Source of the DNA: Oscillospiraceae bacterium
GTDB taxonomy: Bacteria > Bacillota > Clostridia > Oscillospirales > Ruminococcaceae
Reading direction: 5' to 3'
DNA length: 51,860 nt
Assembly (NCBI GenBank): GCA_014799365.1
Contig: JAAVIF010000014.1
Coordinates: 1-51,860, forward strand
Shown here: in pieces, positions 38,765-47,120 of the stretch
How the letters are laid out: the number at the start of each line of letters is the position of its first letter
How positions within the stretch are numbered: position 1 is the first letter of the stretch
Translations under genes and position numbers: made by a program
Notes under the pieces: generated by a model
The model's database searches: none
Told to the model about the DNA's origin: nothing
Seen by the model: the letters and a program-made list of their open reading frames with translations, nothing else

Positions 38765-39064
38765 TTAAATCATGCCGTCGAAGAACTCGATGGTCTTGGA
38801 ATCGGGTGTTATTGTAACGATAGCCTTTTTCCACGCAGAGGTGTAGCCTTCGCTTCTGCCCATTCTCTTCTTTCTTCCGCGAACGTTCATGGTGTTGACC
38901 TTTTCAACCTTTACGTCCTTGAAAAGCTGCTCAACAGCCTTCTTTATTTCGATCTTGTTGGCATTCTTTGCAACCTTGAAGGTATACTTTCTGTCAGCAA
39001 GCGCATCCATGGAAGCTTCGGTTATAATGGGACGGATAATAATATCCTGTACTGTTTTTTCCAT
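38765..39064 (-). CDS. rplW: 50S ribosomal protein L23
   Basis: [39 protein letters not shown]. Confidence 0.98.
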   Translation of the reverse strand: MEKTVQDIIIRPIITEASMDALADRKYTFKVAKNANKIEIKKAVEQLFKDVKVEKVNTMNVRGRKKRMGRSEGYTSAWKKAIVTITPDSKTIEFFDGMI

Positions 39065-39687
39065 TACGCATATACCTCCTCGATCTTTGCTACCGCGTCC
39101 TTAACAACAACGAACTTGCTGCAGTTAAGAATGTCGTATACGTTAAGAGTACCGACCTGAGTTGTCTTAACGCCGGGAATGTTTGCCGCGCTCTTGATAA
39201 CCTTCTGATCAACGGTGTCAAGAACGATAAGAGCCTTTCCGTCTACGTTCAGTGCCTTAAGCATATTAACGATGGTCTTTGTCTTGAACTCGTCGGTCTT
39301 TATGCTGTCAACAACTACGATCTCGTTTTCCTGTACCTTAGAGGACAGAGCGGAAAGGAGAGCCAGTCTCTTTACCTTTTTATTAAGTGTGTAGGTGTAG
39401 CTTCTGGGCTTGGGTCCGAGAGCAACGCCGCCGTGACGCCACTGAGGGCTTCTTGTGGAGCCTTGTCTTGCATGACCTGTACCCTTTTGTCTCCAGGGCT
39501 TTCTGCCGCCGCCGCTAACCTCTGTTCTGGTTAAGGTGGACTGTGTTCCGTGACGCTGATTAGCAAGGAAATTTACCACCGCCTGATGCATAGCGTACTC
39601 GCTGGGTTCGATACCGAACACCGCATCATTAAGCTCAAGCTCGGAGACCGCATTACCGTTCATATCATAAACTGATACCTTTGCCAT
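39064..39687 (-). CDS. rplD: 50S ribosomal protein L4
   Basis: [19 protein letters not shown]... [35 protein letters not shown]; start at 39687 with AGGAGG. Confidence 0.98.
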   Translation of the reverse strand: MAKVSVYDMNGNAVSELELNDAVFGIEPSEYAMHQAVVNFLANQRHGTQSTLTRTEVSGGGRKPWRQKGTGHARQGSTRSPQWRHGGVALGPKPRSYTYTLNKKVKRLALLSALSSKVQENEIVVVDSIKTDEFKTKTIVNMLKALNVDGKALIVLDTVDQKVIKSAANIPGVKTTQVGTLNVYDILNCSKFVVVKDAVAKIEEVYA

Positions 39688-39703
39688 TATAGATCCTCCT
39701 CCC

Positions 39704-40336
39704 TTAAGCCTTAACCGCATCGGTGAGGCATACCAATCCGCCCTTGGGACCGGGAACTGCACCCTTGATTGCGATAAGATTGTTTTCCGCGTCTACCTTT
39801 ACTACTACCAGATTCTGTACAGTAACGGTTTCCGCGCCCATATGACCTGCCATGCCCTTGCCCTTGAAGATTCTCGAGGGGCTGGAGCACGCGCCCATGG
39901 AACCTGCCTGTCTCGCAACAGGACCTGAACCGTGGGTCTCTTTCAGTCTGTGCTGGTTGTGACGTTTGATCGCGCCCTGGAAGCCCTTACCCTTGCTGGT
40001 GCCCTTAACGTCGATAATATCGCCTGCCGCGAATACATCGGCTTTAAGAATGTCTCCCACGTTTACCGCGCTTGTATCGTTCAGCCTGAATTCCTTTAAG
40101 AATCTCTTGAACGCTACGTCATTCTTCTTGAAGTGTCCCTGCTCGGGCTTGTTTACGCCCTTGGGGGAGATGTCGCCGAAGCCGAGCTGAACTGCGTCGT
40201 AACCGTCGTTTTGGGCGGTCTTCTTCTGAACTACAACGCAAGGACCTGCTTCAACAACCGTTACGGGAACGACCTTGCCGTTCTCGTCGAAAATCTGTGT
40301 CATACCGATTTTCTTAGCGATTAAACCTTTTGTCAT
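39704..40336 (-). CDS. rplC: 50S ribosomal protein L3
   Basis: [40 protein letters not shown]; start at 40336. Confidence 0.98.
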   Translation of the reverse strand: MTKGLIAKKIGMTQIFDENGKVVPVTVVEAGPCVVVQKKTAQNDGYDAVQLGFGDISPKGVNKPEQGHFKKNDVAFKRFLKEFRLNDTSAVNVGDILKADVFAAGDIIDVKGTSKGKGFQGAIKRHNQHRLKETHGSGPVARQAGSMGACSSPSRIFKGKGMAGHMGAETVTVQNLVVVKVDAENNLIAIKGAVPGPKGGLVCLTDAVKA

Positions 40337-40507
40337 TTGTTGACCTTTCCTTCCATTGGTTATTGGTTGCCTTTGCAACATGACCAAGTGCAGCGTATCT
40401 GCCTTGGTTAGAGGTAAACGGCATGATTTTCCGATATGTCCCATATATAAAGAATACGGAACGGTTTTTACCGCTTACTTAACACATTCTTGAAATTTCG
40501 TAAGGTC

Positions 40508-40819
40508 TCAGATGTCCATTGAAATTTCAACGCCTGCGGGAAGCTCGAGGCTCTGGAGAGCTTCAATTGTCTTATTGGTGGGTCTGATAACATCGATAAG
40601 ACGCTTGTGGGTTCTCTGCTCGAACTGTTCACGGCTGTCCTTGTACTTGTGTACGGCACGGAGAATGGTAACAACTTCCTTATCGGTAGGAAGGGGCACG
40701 GGACCGGCTACTCTTGAACCTGTGCGCTTAGCGGTCTCAACGATCTTTGCTGCCGCAGCGTCTACAACAGTATGGTCATAGCCCTTTACCTTAACGCGAA
40801 CCTTTTCCTTAACTGCCAC
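40508..40819 (-). CDS. rpsJ: 30S ribosomal protein S10
   Basis: [69 protein letters not shown]. Confidence 0.98.
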   Translation of the reverse strand: MAVKEKVRVKVKGYDHTVVDAAAAKIVETAKRTGSRVAGPVPLPTDKEVVTILRAVHKYKDSREQFEQRTHKRLIDVIRPTNKTIEALQSLELPAGVEISMDI

Positions 40820-41325
40820 TTTCGTAAACTCCTTTCCGAAATATTTGTTTTGAAAGCATCTGCATAAATGCAGTGATTAAGCGCATTGTCAGAAACACAC
40901 CGACGGTAAAGCCATTAGTAGTTTGGGGGAATTTTTGGAAAATATACTTTTTATAATACATACATTTTCTTTTAAATCCAACGTCCCCATGTTTGCTCAA
41001 ACAAACGGTCATTTTCTTAAAACGTACCGTTTTTGGCTCAACCGTAAAGCACACGCCACCGGGTGTTTCACCGCGTCCCGTAAAACACGCTCGGCGGAAA
41101 CCAAATAGGGGGTATCTGCTTTTGCAGGTCCTTCCCTGTTCCCCGAACGAAATCTTTTGGGATAACGGCAAGCTTTTTCGGCTTAATGCGCCTTTTCGCC
41201 CGATTTTAAACCGAACATACTCCGCCGAAATTACCGATAAAAATTACCGCAACCTTCGGCATCAACGCATTATCAAGCAGTTGCCGCACATACTCGGACA
41301 AGATGTCCGCAGTCGTGCAACAGTT

Positions 41326-41354
41326 ATTATACTACATCTCAAAGCGCATTACAA
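41326..41354 (-). promoter_or_regulatory. Candidate sigma-A promoter of S10 operon
   Basis: On minus strand TTGTAA-17 bp-TATAAT, ~500 nt upstream of rpsJ. Confidence 0.7.
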
Positions 41355-41451
41355 GGAAAATCGAGTAATTTTTCGGAAAATGAGTGTAGAAATTTTTGGC
41401 TTTTATGGAATTTATTTTATGCAATATTAACAAATTGCTTAAAAAAGTAAA

Positions 41452-41496
41452 TTTTTTGAAAAAACCTGTCACAAAATTTGATTTTTTAGGATTATA
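41452..41496 (+). promoter_or_regulatory. Conserved promoter-like element, copy 1
   Basis: TTTTTTGAAAAAACCTGTCACAAAATTTGATTTTTTAGGATTATA. Confidence 0.75.
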
Positions 41497-41652
41497 CATT
41501 ATATAGTATAACCAAGCACTTAATTTGCTGCAAATTTTAATGAAAGAGGTGATTCCAATGTGGAATATTAAGTGAAGCCGATAGTTTATATCGACTTTAA
41601 AGGATATAAAAATAAAATGTGTTAAAAACTTTATATCAGAAAGGAAAAAATT

Positions 41653-42738
41653 ATGTTTAAAAAAATAATTTCGGTTTTGCTTTGCGCAGCCATGTCGCTT
41701 TCGTTATTTACTGTAAATATTTTCGCCGAGGAAACGATACTCGAACCCCTATCGGAAAACGAGGGAATCATTGAAGCACTTCGCTTAATTGAACCCGTTA
41801 AGGAAAATTACGGTTTGACCGACGAAGATTTGATAAATATGAGGGTTTCTGACCCCATTAAAACGTACGAATATACAAGCGGGGGACTTTCTTTTCTTCG
41901 CAATTATATTCCCCTTATCTCCGGCAACGGCTTGTCCGCATGGGCCATAGAAGATACAGAAGATGACGAGGTATTTTATCAGATTTCAACCGCTTATGTT
42001 GACGAAATCAATAAAACGGTTGACAACACAACACAGTTTGTGTTAATATATGATCAAAACAGCTGTTACCTCTTCGACGGTTTAAACCTGCATAAGCTTG
42101 GCAGCTTTGAGGATATTGACGACCGTTTGATTTTAACGGAAAACACGTTAAACGCTTCAGCCGTTGAATTAAACTCTTTAAACAAAACATGTGATTTGGG
42201 ATATACACATAAGCCTGTTGCATATGGTGTATCTTTGCCGGTAGATACATATATGTGTAATGTAAGTTATGTTACCCAAAATGGATACAGTTACGATAAT
42301 TTGTGTTGGGCCGCTTCTATTGCGTGTATTGCAAACTATGTTAAAGGTTACCATTACACTGCTTTGAATGTATTTTTATCACATGTATCAAGTACCGATA
42401 AATATAACAGATTACCTTACGGAAAGGAAGTAGAGGTCTTGCGGGAATATGCATTGTACTATCAATGTAAAGGATATGTACCTTCTATTTCCATTATCGA
42501 AAAAAATATTCAAAATGGCTATCCTTTATATGGTTATTTTGAATATGAGAATGGAGCTCACTCTTGCACAATATACGGCTGCTCAATAAATAACCAAGAT
42601 ATAACATTAAGCTGTATTTATATTATGGATCCACAATCTGATTTTGAAACAGCTCGCTATTCTTCAGGTACATATAAATACGAAAGCGGTCATAATGGAG
42701 TTGAGTTAAAGCTTTCCAGTACAACTTGCAGGTATTGA
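41653..42738 (+). CDS. Secreted papain-fold (C39/C47-like) cysteine peptidase with propeptide
   Basis: Signal peptide MFKKIISVLLCAAMSLSLFTVNIFA; NLCWAASIACIANY (Cys), GAHSCTIYGC (His), YIMDPQSD (Asp). Confidence 0.75.
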   Translation: MFKKIISVLLCAAMSLSLFTVNIFAEETILEPLSENEGIIEALRLIEPVKENYGLTDEDLINMRVSDPIKTYEYTSGGLSFLRNYIPLISGNGLSAWAIEDTEDDEVFYQISTAYVDEINKTVDNTTQFVLIYDQNSCYLFDGLNLHKLGSFEDIDDRLILTENTLNASAVELNSLNKTCDLGYTHKPVAYGVSLPVDTYMCNVSYVTQNGYSYDNLCWAASIACIANYVKGYHYTALNVFLSHVSSTDKYNRLPYGKEVEVLREYALYYQCKGYVPSISIIEKNIQNGYPLYGYFEYENGAHSCTIYGCSINNQDITLSCIYIMDPQSDFETARYSSGTYKYESGHNGVELKLSSTTCRY

Positions 42739-42740
42739 TT

Positions 42741-43367
42741 ATGAAAATTATTAAAAACATTATACCGTTCTGCGCGATTCTTTTCGCAGTCGTGCCGTGT
42801 TCCTGCTCCGTATCAGAAAATACAGTGTTGTCCGAAGCAACATCGGAACAGCAAACCATCTCGCCATTCCAAATTATCCTCGCAGAAACAGCCCCAAGCG
42901 AAGAGGAAGCGGCGCAAAGCAGAGGCAAGAAAGAATCGGAGCTCTACCACTCCCTTGAAAATAACGATGCAACAGGGGAAATAAAACAAGTAAGCGGTGA
43001 AAACCTAAAGTTAATAGATTTCACCGATTGTTCCATTGCCGCATTGGACAACTATGGTGTAAAAATTTACGAACGATTGTCTGATGAAAAAACGAAAGAA
43101 TTTATCGATTGTATAACCGACGCCGAAATAAGCCCCGAGGAATACGGCGAGCTGCCTAAGTTTGTGGGAGGAACACTGCGGGAATTTCAAATCGTCTTAA
43201 ACACAAGCGAAATAATATATATCGGTACGTGGGAATTTGAAGACACTCACTTGATAATAATAAACGGAGAGCACGGATATACATGTGACAAGGAGAGTCT
43301 CTATCAAATAAGAGAATGTTATCAAGAGATTTATAAAAGATTTGTGGAAAAAGCTTGGCAGCAATAA
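42741..43367 (+). CDS. Putative lipoprotein, unknown function
   Basis: MKIIKNIIPFCAILFAVVPCSCSVS lipobox-like; 2 nt after peptidase stop. Confidence 0.6.
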   Translation: MKIIKNIIPFCAILFAVVPCSCSVSENTVLSEATSEQQTISPFQIILAETAPSEEEAAQSRGKKESELYHSLENNDATGEIKQVSGENLKLIDFTDCSIAALDNYGVKIYERLSDEKTKEFIDCITDAEISPEEYGELPKFVGGTLREFQIVLNTSEIIYIGTWEFEDTHLIIINGEHGYTCDKESLYQIRECYQEIYKRFVEKAWQQ

Positions 43368-43423
43368 TTTCCTCGTTATAACGTATAACAGTGTACATCA
43401 CAATATAACTTTCCAATAAAACA

Positions 43424-43467
43424 CTGCGGTTTTGTCCTTTCGGGCAATGCCGCAGCTTTTTGTTTTT
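43424..43467 (+). terminator. Rho-independent terminator
   Basis: CTGCGG...CCGCAG followed by CTTTTTGTTTTT. Confidence 0.8.
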
Positions 43468-43475
43468 AAAAATTT

Positions 43476-43537
43476 TTGAAAAAAATAAAAAAATTTTTTG
43501 AAAACCTGTCACAAAATTTGATTTTTAGGATTATTAG
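43476..43537 (+). promoter_or_regulatory. Conserved promoter-like element, copy 2
   Basis: TTGAAAAAAATAAAAAAATTTTTTGAAAACCTGTCACAAAATTTGATTTTTAGGATTAT. Confidence 0.75.
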
Positions 43538-43660
43538 ATATGAAGGATCAAAAAAGCCCTCTTTTGATCCTCAAATTAAAATTCATAAAAGAGGGCGTGT
43601 CGCGCCGAGCCTGCTTTACGCAAAAACAAAAGCTCGGTCAAAAAGAAAGGCAGGTATAAA

Positions 43661-44098
43661 ATGAAAAAGTTTATTTCCGTTTTGTTGTCAGTTGTTATGA
43701 TGATGTCTGTTTTATCGGCGAGTGCGTATGCTGCTGTCGTTAATCCCGACAATGGTAGGGTTGGGTTAATGTATGAAAACAGTGATACATTTACATCTTC
43801 TTTGTCTTATAAAGGCGGCATCGCTACATGTAAAAGCACTGTTATTCTTGCTCAAAACGAAAAATGGATAAGCATAACGCAAACCCTTGAAAAGAAATCC
43901 TCTTCCGGTTCTTGGTCTTCGACAGGCAATGTCTGGTCAATATCCGCCTCAAAAGACAGCAATTATTACCTGTTCAGCAATTCAAAATCACTTAACGTAG
44001 CAGGAGAATATCACTTAAAAAGTGTAATTGTCGTTAAAAACTCCTCAGGAAAGCAGGAAACCATTACAAAGTACAGTGATTCAATAACTGTTAATTAA
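43661..44098 (+). CDS. Small secreted beta-rich protein
   Basis: Signal peptide MKKFISVLLSVVMMMSVLSASAYA; SSLSYKGGIATCKSTVILAQNEKWISITQTLEKKSSSGSWS...ETITKYSDSITVN. Confidence 0.7.
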   Translation: MKKFISVLLSVVMMMSVLSASAYAAVVNPDNGRVGLMYENSDTFTSSLSYKGGIATCKSTVILAQNEKWISITQTLEKKSSSGSWSSTGNVWSISASKDSNYYLFSNSKSLNVAGEYHLKSVIVVKNSSGKQETITKYSDSITVN

Positions 44099-44810
44099 GT
44101 TTAACTTCAATCTGCTCCGCCAGATCTACCAGTTCATCATTGGAAAAGCCGCTTGTGTGGATAGAAAAAACATATCCGTTTTCTATCCATATGATAAAAG
44201 TGCTTCTTTCGTCCGAGTCACTAACAATACGAGAAACAACAAAGCCGTCATTATCTTTAACTTTTACATCATACACGTCGGCAAATTCTGTATTTACTCC
44301 AATAGAATTATTGACATAATCACCTGCATGCTGAACAAACAAAACCTGCTTGCCGTCCATTTCATATTCTTGTATAACCTCTTCGTTATCTCCTATTTCG
44401 GAAACATATTCGCACCCGCTTTGGGAAGGCAGCCAATAAAATTCAGTTATTTCCTCTTTAATTTCATACAAGGCCGGATCAATCGTCACATCGGAATGCG
44501 TGGTATGCACCTCAAAAATAAACCCCCGCACGGAAATATAAGCAACCCAAGCCGCAGCGGTAAGGAACACCGCCGCAAATATAACCGCCATTATCAGCAC
44601 AAGCCTTTTCAGCGGCATATACCTGCGCTGCGGCAGATCGCGGGGAGCCGTTTTCTCGGCTTTCCTCGCAAGTCTTTCAACGCTTATTTTTCTGATATAA
44701 AACGCAAGGGAAAATCGGTGCGGCCTTTCGTTTTCGGCTGTATCATACCGAGAAAAATGCTCGTCCGCCGTTTGAATAAGAGCCGCCTTTAATATCTCGT
44801 CGCTTGTCAT
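44091..44810 (-). CDS. Putative anti-sigma factor, DUF4367-like
   Basis: Soluble N-terminus, one TM (LVLIMAVIFAAVFLTAAAWVAYI), ectodomain EEITEFYWLPSQSGCEYVSE...; overlaps ECF sigma gene stop by 4 nt. Confidence 0.75.
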   Translation of the reverse strand: MTSDEILKAALIQTADEHFSRYDTAENERPHRFSLAFYIRKISVERLARKAEKTAPRDLPQRRYMPLKRLVLIMAVIFAAVFLTAAAWVAYISVRGFIFEVHTTHSDVTIDPALYEIKEEITEFYWLPSQSGCEYVSEIGDNEEVIQEYEMDGKQVLFVQHAGDYVNNSIGVNTEFADVYDVKVKDNDGFVVSRIVSDSDERSTFIIWIENGYVFSIHTSGFSNDELVDLAEQIEVKLN

Positions 44811-45361
44811 AACCGCACCTCCTCTTTTTCCAGTATTTTTTTGAGCCGCAGCTTCGCCCTGTGAATGCGCTGACGAACAGCGTCCTCTCTTATATCAAGC
44901 TGCCGGGCTATCTCTCTGTCGGTAAGCTCATTCACCAACGAGAGAAAAAGTATCTCATAATCGTTTGAGGACAGCTTAAGCAGTGCTTTCCCCACACGCT
45001 CCGCATCATAAGCGGTAAATAGTGATTCCTCGGTCAAATCTCCGCTTTCAAGTGAATAAAACTCGTCAATATCCTCCGCGGCCGTTTTCTTCCGCAAATT
45101 GTAAAGCTTTACCGCCGCGTTTTTTACAACTGCCGTTATGTACGCCCTTTCCGAATGTCTGTCAAAGCCCTTGATCTTTGACAGACCGTCTTTTCTGATA
45201 ATGTTTATAAAAGCGTCGTGAACGGCGTCCTCGGCATCATAGCTGTTTTTTAAAATAGCAAATGCTATTTTATACATCATATGCTTGTAATCGGAGTATA
45301 GTCTGCTTATAAGTGATTTTTCCTCAGGCGTGTCTACTGCTGCAAGATAAAAGTTCAGCAT
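44807..45361 (-). CDS. ECF-type RNA polymerase sigma factor
   Basis: MMYKIAFAILKNSYDAEDAVHDAFINII (sigma2) and LTDREIARQLDIREDAVRQRIHRAKLRLKKIL (sigma4); start at 45361. Confidence 0.93.
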   Translation of the reverse strand: MLNFYLAAVDTPEEKSLISRLYSDYKHMMYKIAFAILKNSYDAEDAVHDAFINIIRKDGLSKIKGFDRHSERAYITAVVKNAAVKLYNLRKKTAAEDIDEFYSLESGDLTEESLFTAYDAERVGKALLKLSSNDYEILFLSLVNELTDREIARQLDIREDAVRQRIHRAKLRLKKILEKEEVRL

Positions 45362-45429
45362 GCCGATAAACGCTCCTTTCCTTCGGAAATACATATATCT
45401 ATTTTAAATAATGTAACAAAGTACAAATC

Positions 45430-45458
45430 AGTATAGCACAATTATAAAAATATGTCAA
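45430..45458 (-). promoter_or_regulatory. Sigma-A promoter of ECF sigma gene
   Basis: Minus strand TTGACA-17 bp-TATACT. Confidence 0.85.
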
Positions 45459-45484
45459 CAAATAAACATTAAAGGAGAACTGTT

Positions 45485-46159
45485 TTGAAAAAAAGATTTA
45501 CAGATTTTCTTAAGGCTTTGGAAAGCATTGCCGACGGCGGAGCCGCGCCCAACAAAAAGATTTTTTCAAATTTTTCGGGACTGCGTCCCGACGAAAACGT
45601 TTTTTGGAACGTTGAAGGCACGGACAACGCGGGCTTTATAATCCCGATAGAAAGATACAGCGACATAGGAGAGCTGTATTTGCAGTCAAAAAGGCTGATA
45701 AACGGTCAAAGAGATTTTTTGCGGAAAATAACATACTGTGGTATATCCGATGAAACATCAAACGGAAAATTTTACCCGGTGAACAAGAATGATTTTTTCG
45801 GCTGCGGCAGTATGAAAGAGCTGTATGAACATTACCTGACAATTTTTGAAGGCAGAATCGGATTTAAGGGATTCTGCGAATTTTTTGAGGGGTATTTAAA
45901 GGACGAAAACGGCTTATTAAGCGTTAAACGCTGCGTATCAAACAGTATTTCTAATTTTTACGGCGAGGAATGGGAAAGCAGGGTCGTTCTTATTTATGAT
46001 GTAACCGACAGTGCGGCGTCAATAATAGTTGCACTGCCAAATGTAAACGAAAGCTCGGAAATCGATGATTCGGATATAACATATAGGTTTGAGGCCATGA
46101 AAATGAGAAAAAGAGAGGCAGGCTGGAGATTGACCGATTCGTCGTTGTTTGTTAATTGA
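45485..46159 (+). CDS. Hypothetical protein
   Basis: Intact 224-aa ORF, TTG start with AAAGGAG RBS; no family recognised. Confidence 0.6.
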   Translation: MKKRFTDFLKALESIADGGAAPNKKIFSNFSGLRPDENVFWNVEGTDNAGFIIPIERYSDIGELYLQSKRLINGQRDFLRKITYCGISDETSNGKFYPVNKNDFFGCGSMKELYEHYLTIFEGRIGFKGFCEFFEGYLKDENGLLSVKRCVSNSISNFYGEEWESRVVLIYDVTDSAASIIVALPNVNESSEIDDSDITYRFEAMKMRKREAGWRLTDSSLFVN

Positions 46160-46220
46160 AAAAATAAAAAAATTTTTGAAAAAACCTGTCACAAAATTTA
46201 TTTTTTTGGATTATATATTA
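46156..46220 (+). promoter_or_regulatory. Conserved promoter-like element, copy 3
   Basis: TTGAAAAAATAAAAAAATTTTTGAAAAAACCTGTCACAAAATTTATTTTTTTGGATTATA. Confidence 0.75.
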
Positions 46221-46412
46221 TGAAAGAATAAAAATTATTTGTAAATATTTTTTAGAATTATATTTGTATTATGTTATATTAAGTAAAAAACAAGTGCAAA
46301 AATTGACTTGCTTTAAAGTGCCTATTCAAATGAAAAATGTCATTATCTGCAAATATTACAGATTGGCATTTGGATTTTTTAATAGAGAAATTTTTTGAAG
46401 GGAGGACAGAAA

Positions 46413-46502
46413 ATGATCGAATATATTGAAAGACGCATTGCCGGTTTAAGGCGTAATGCTTTGTTTTTCAAAAGAAACGAATCTACTTTCGGGTTTGGTT
46501 GA
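46413..46502 (+). CDS. Putative 29-aa microprotein
   Basis: AAGGGAGGACAGAAA-ATG; MIEYIERRIAGLRRNALFFKRNESTFGFG*; between copy-3 promoter and secreted-protein gene; below ORF-track cutoff. Confidence 0.5.
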   Translation: MIEYIERRIAGLRRNALFFKRNESTFGFG

Positions 46503-46591
46503 TCAGGCTTTTTAGGCGCAAAAGTACATATGTTATACCACTATTTTATACTTGAAAAACAAATGACTTAAAAAATGAAAGGAGTTTCATC

Positions 46592-46996
46592 ATGAAACGT
46601 AAATTTAAAATTATGGTAGCTTCTGCTTTGGCAGCAGTTTGTCTGGCTGTTCCTGCAAGTGCTTATTTTTCAATAGGAAGCGGAGTGTCTTACGAAGTAA
46701 GCACAGATTATAAAAAATGGAACAATAAAAATACCAGCAGCGCATGGATGCTTAATTCATCATCAAATTGTGTATTTTCCGCAACCAGAACAGCAGGAGA
46801 CGGAAAAGCGACATTCACGGTATATCAGTGGACAACCGGCAACGATTACGAAAGAGGCTCATGGTCAAGCGAATACTCTTTAAGCAAAAAAGGACTTACC
46901 GGAAATCCCGTACCCGGTGATGATTACTATGCAACGGTTGAATTAACCAGCGGCACGTCAATGAAAGGAAAAGTTACATTAGCATATGAAAGCTAA
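46592..46996 (+). CDS. Small secreted protein (DUF2712-like by pattern)
   Basis: Signal peptide MKRKFKIMVASALAAVCLAVPASA; mature ~110 aa, KNTSSAWMLNSSSNCVFSATRTAGDGKATFTVYQW; strong RBS. Confidence 0.65.
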   Translation: MKRKFKIMVASALAAVCLAVPASAYFSIGSGVSYEVSTDYKKWNNKNTSSAWMLNSSSNCVFSATRTAGDGKATFTVYQWTTGNDYERGSWSSEYSLSKKGLTGNPVPGDDYYATVELTSGTSMKGKVTLAYES

Positions 46997-47052
46997 ATTC
47001 ATCGATTAAAAGCATAATTTCCATCAACAAAAAAATTAATTGAAATCATATC

Positions 47053-47090
47053 GGTTACGGGCTGCTGTTGTTATGCAGCAGCCCGTTACC
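47053..47090 (+). terminator. Strong hairpin between secreted-protein gene and ABC genes (attenuator/processing)
   Basis: GGTTACGGGCTGCTG-8 nt-CAGCAGCCCGTTACC, one mismatch; weak T-run downstream. Confidence 0.6.
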
Positions 47091-47120
47091 TTATGATAAC
47101 TATATTTTTTGAGGTATACA

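Noticed and set aside
40809-41171. 120-aa minus ORF upstream of rpsJ
   Set aside because: Lies in the transcribed leader of the S10 operon, no RBS or domain; better explained as structured leader RNA.
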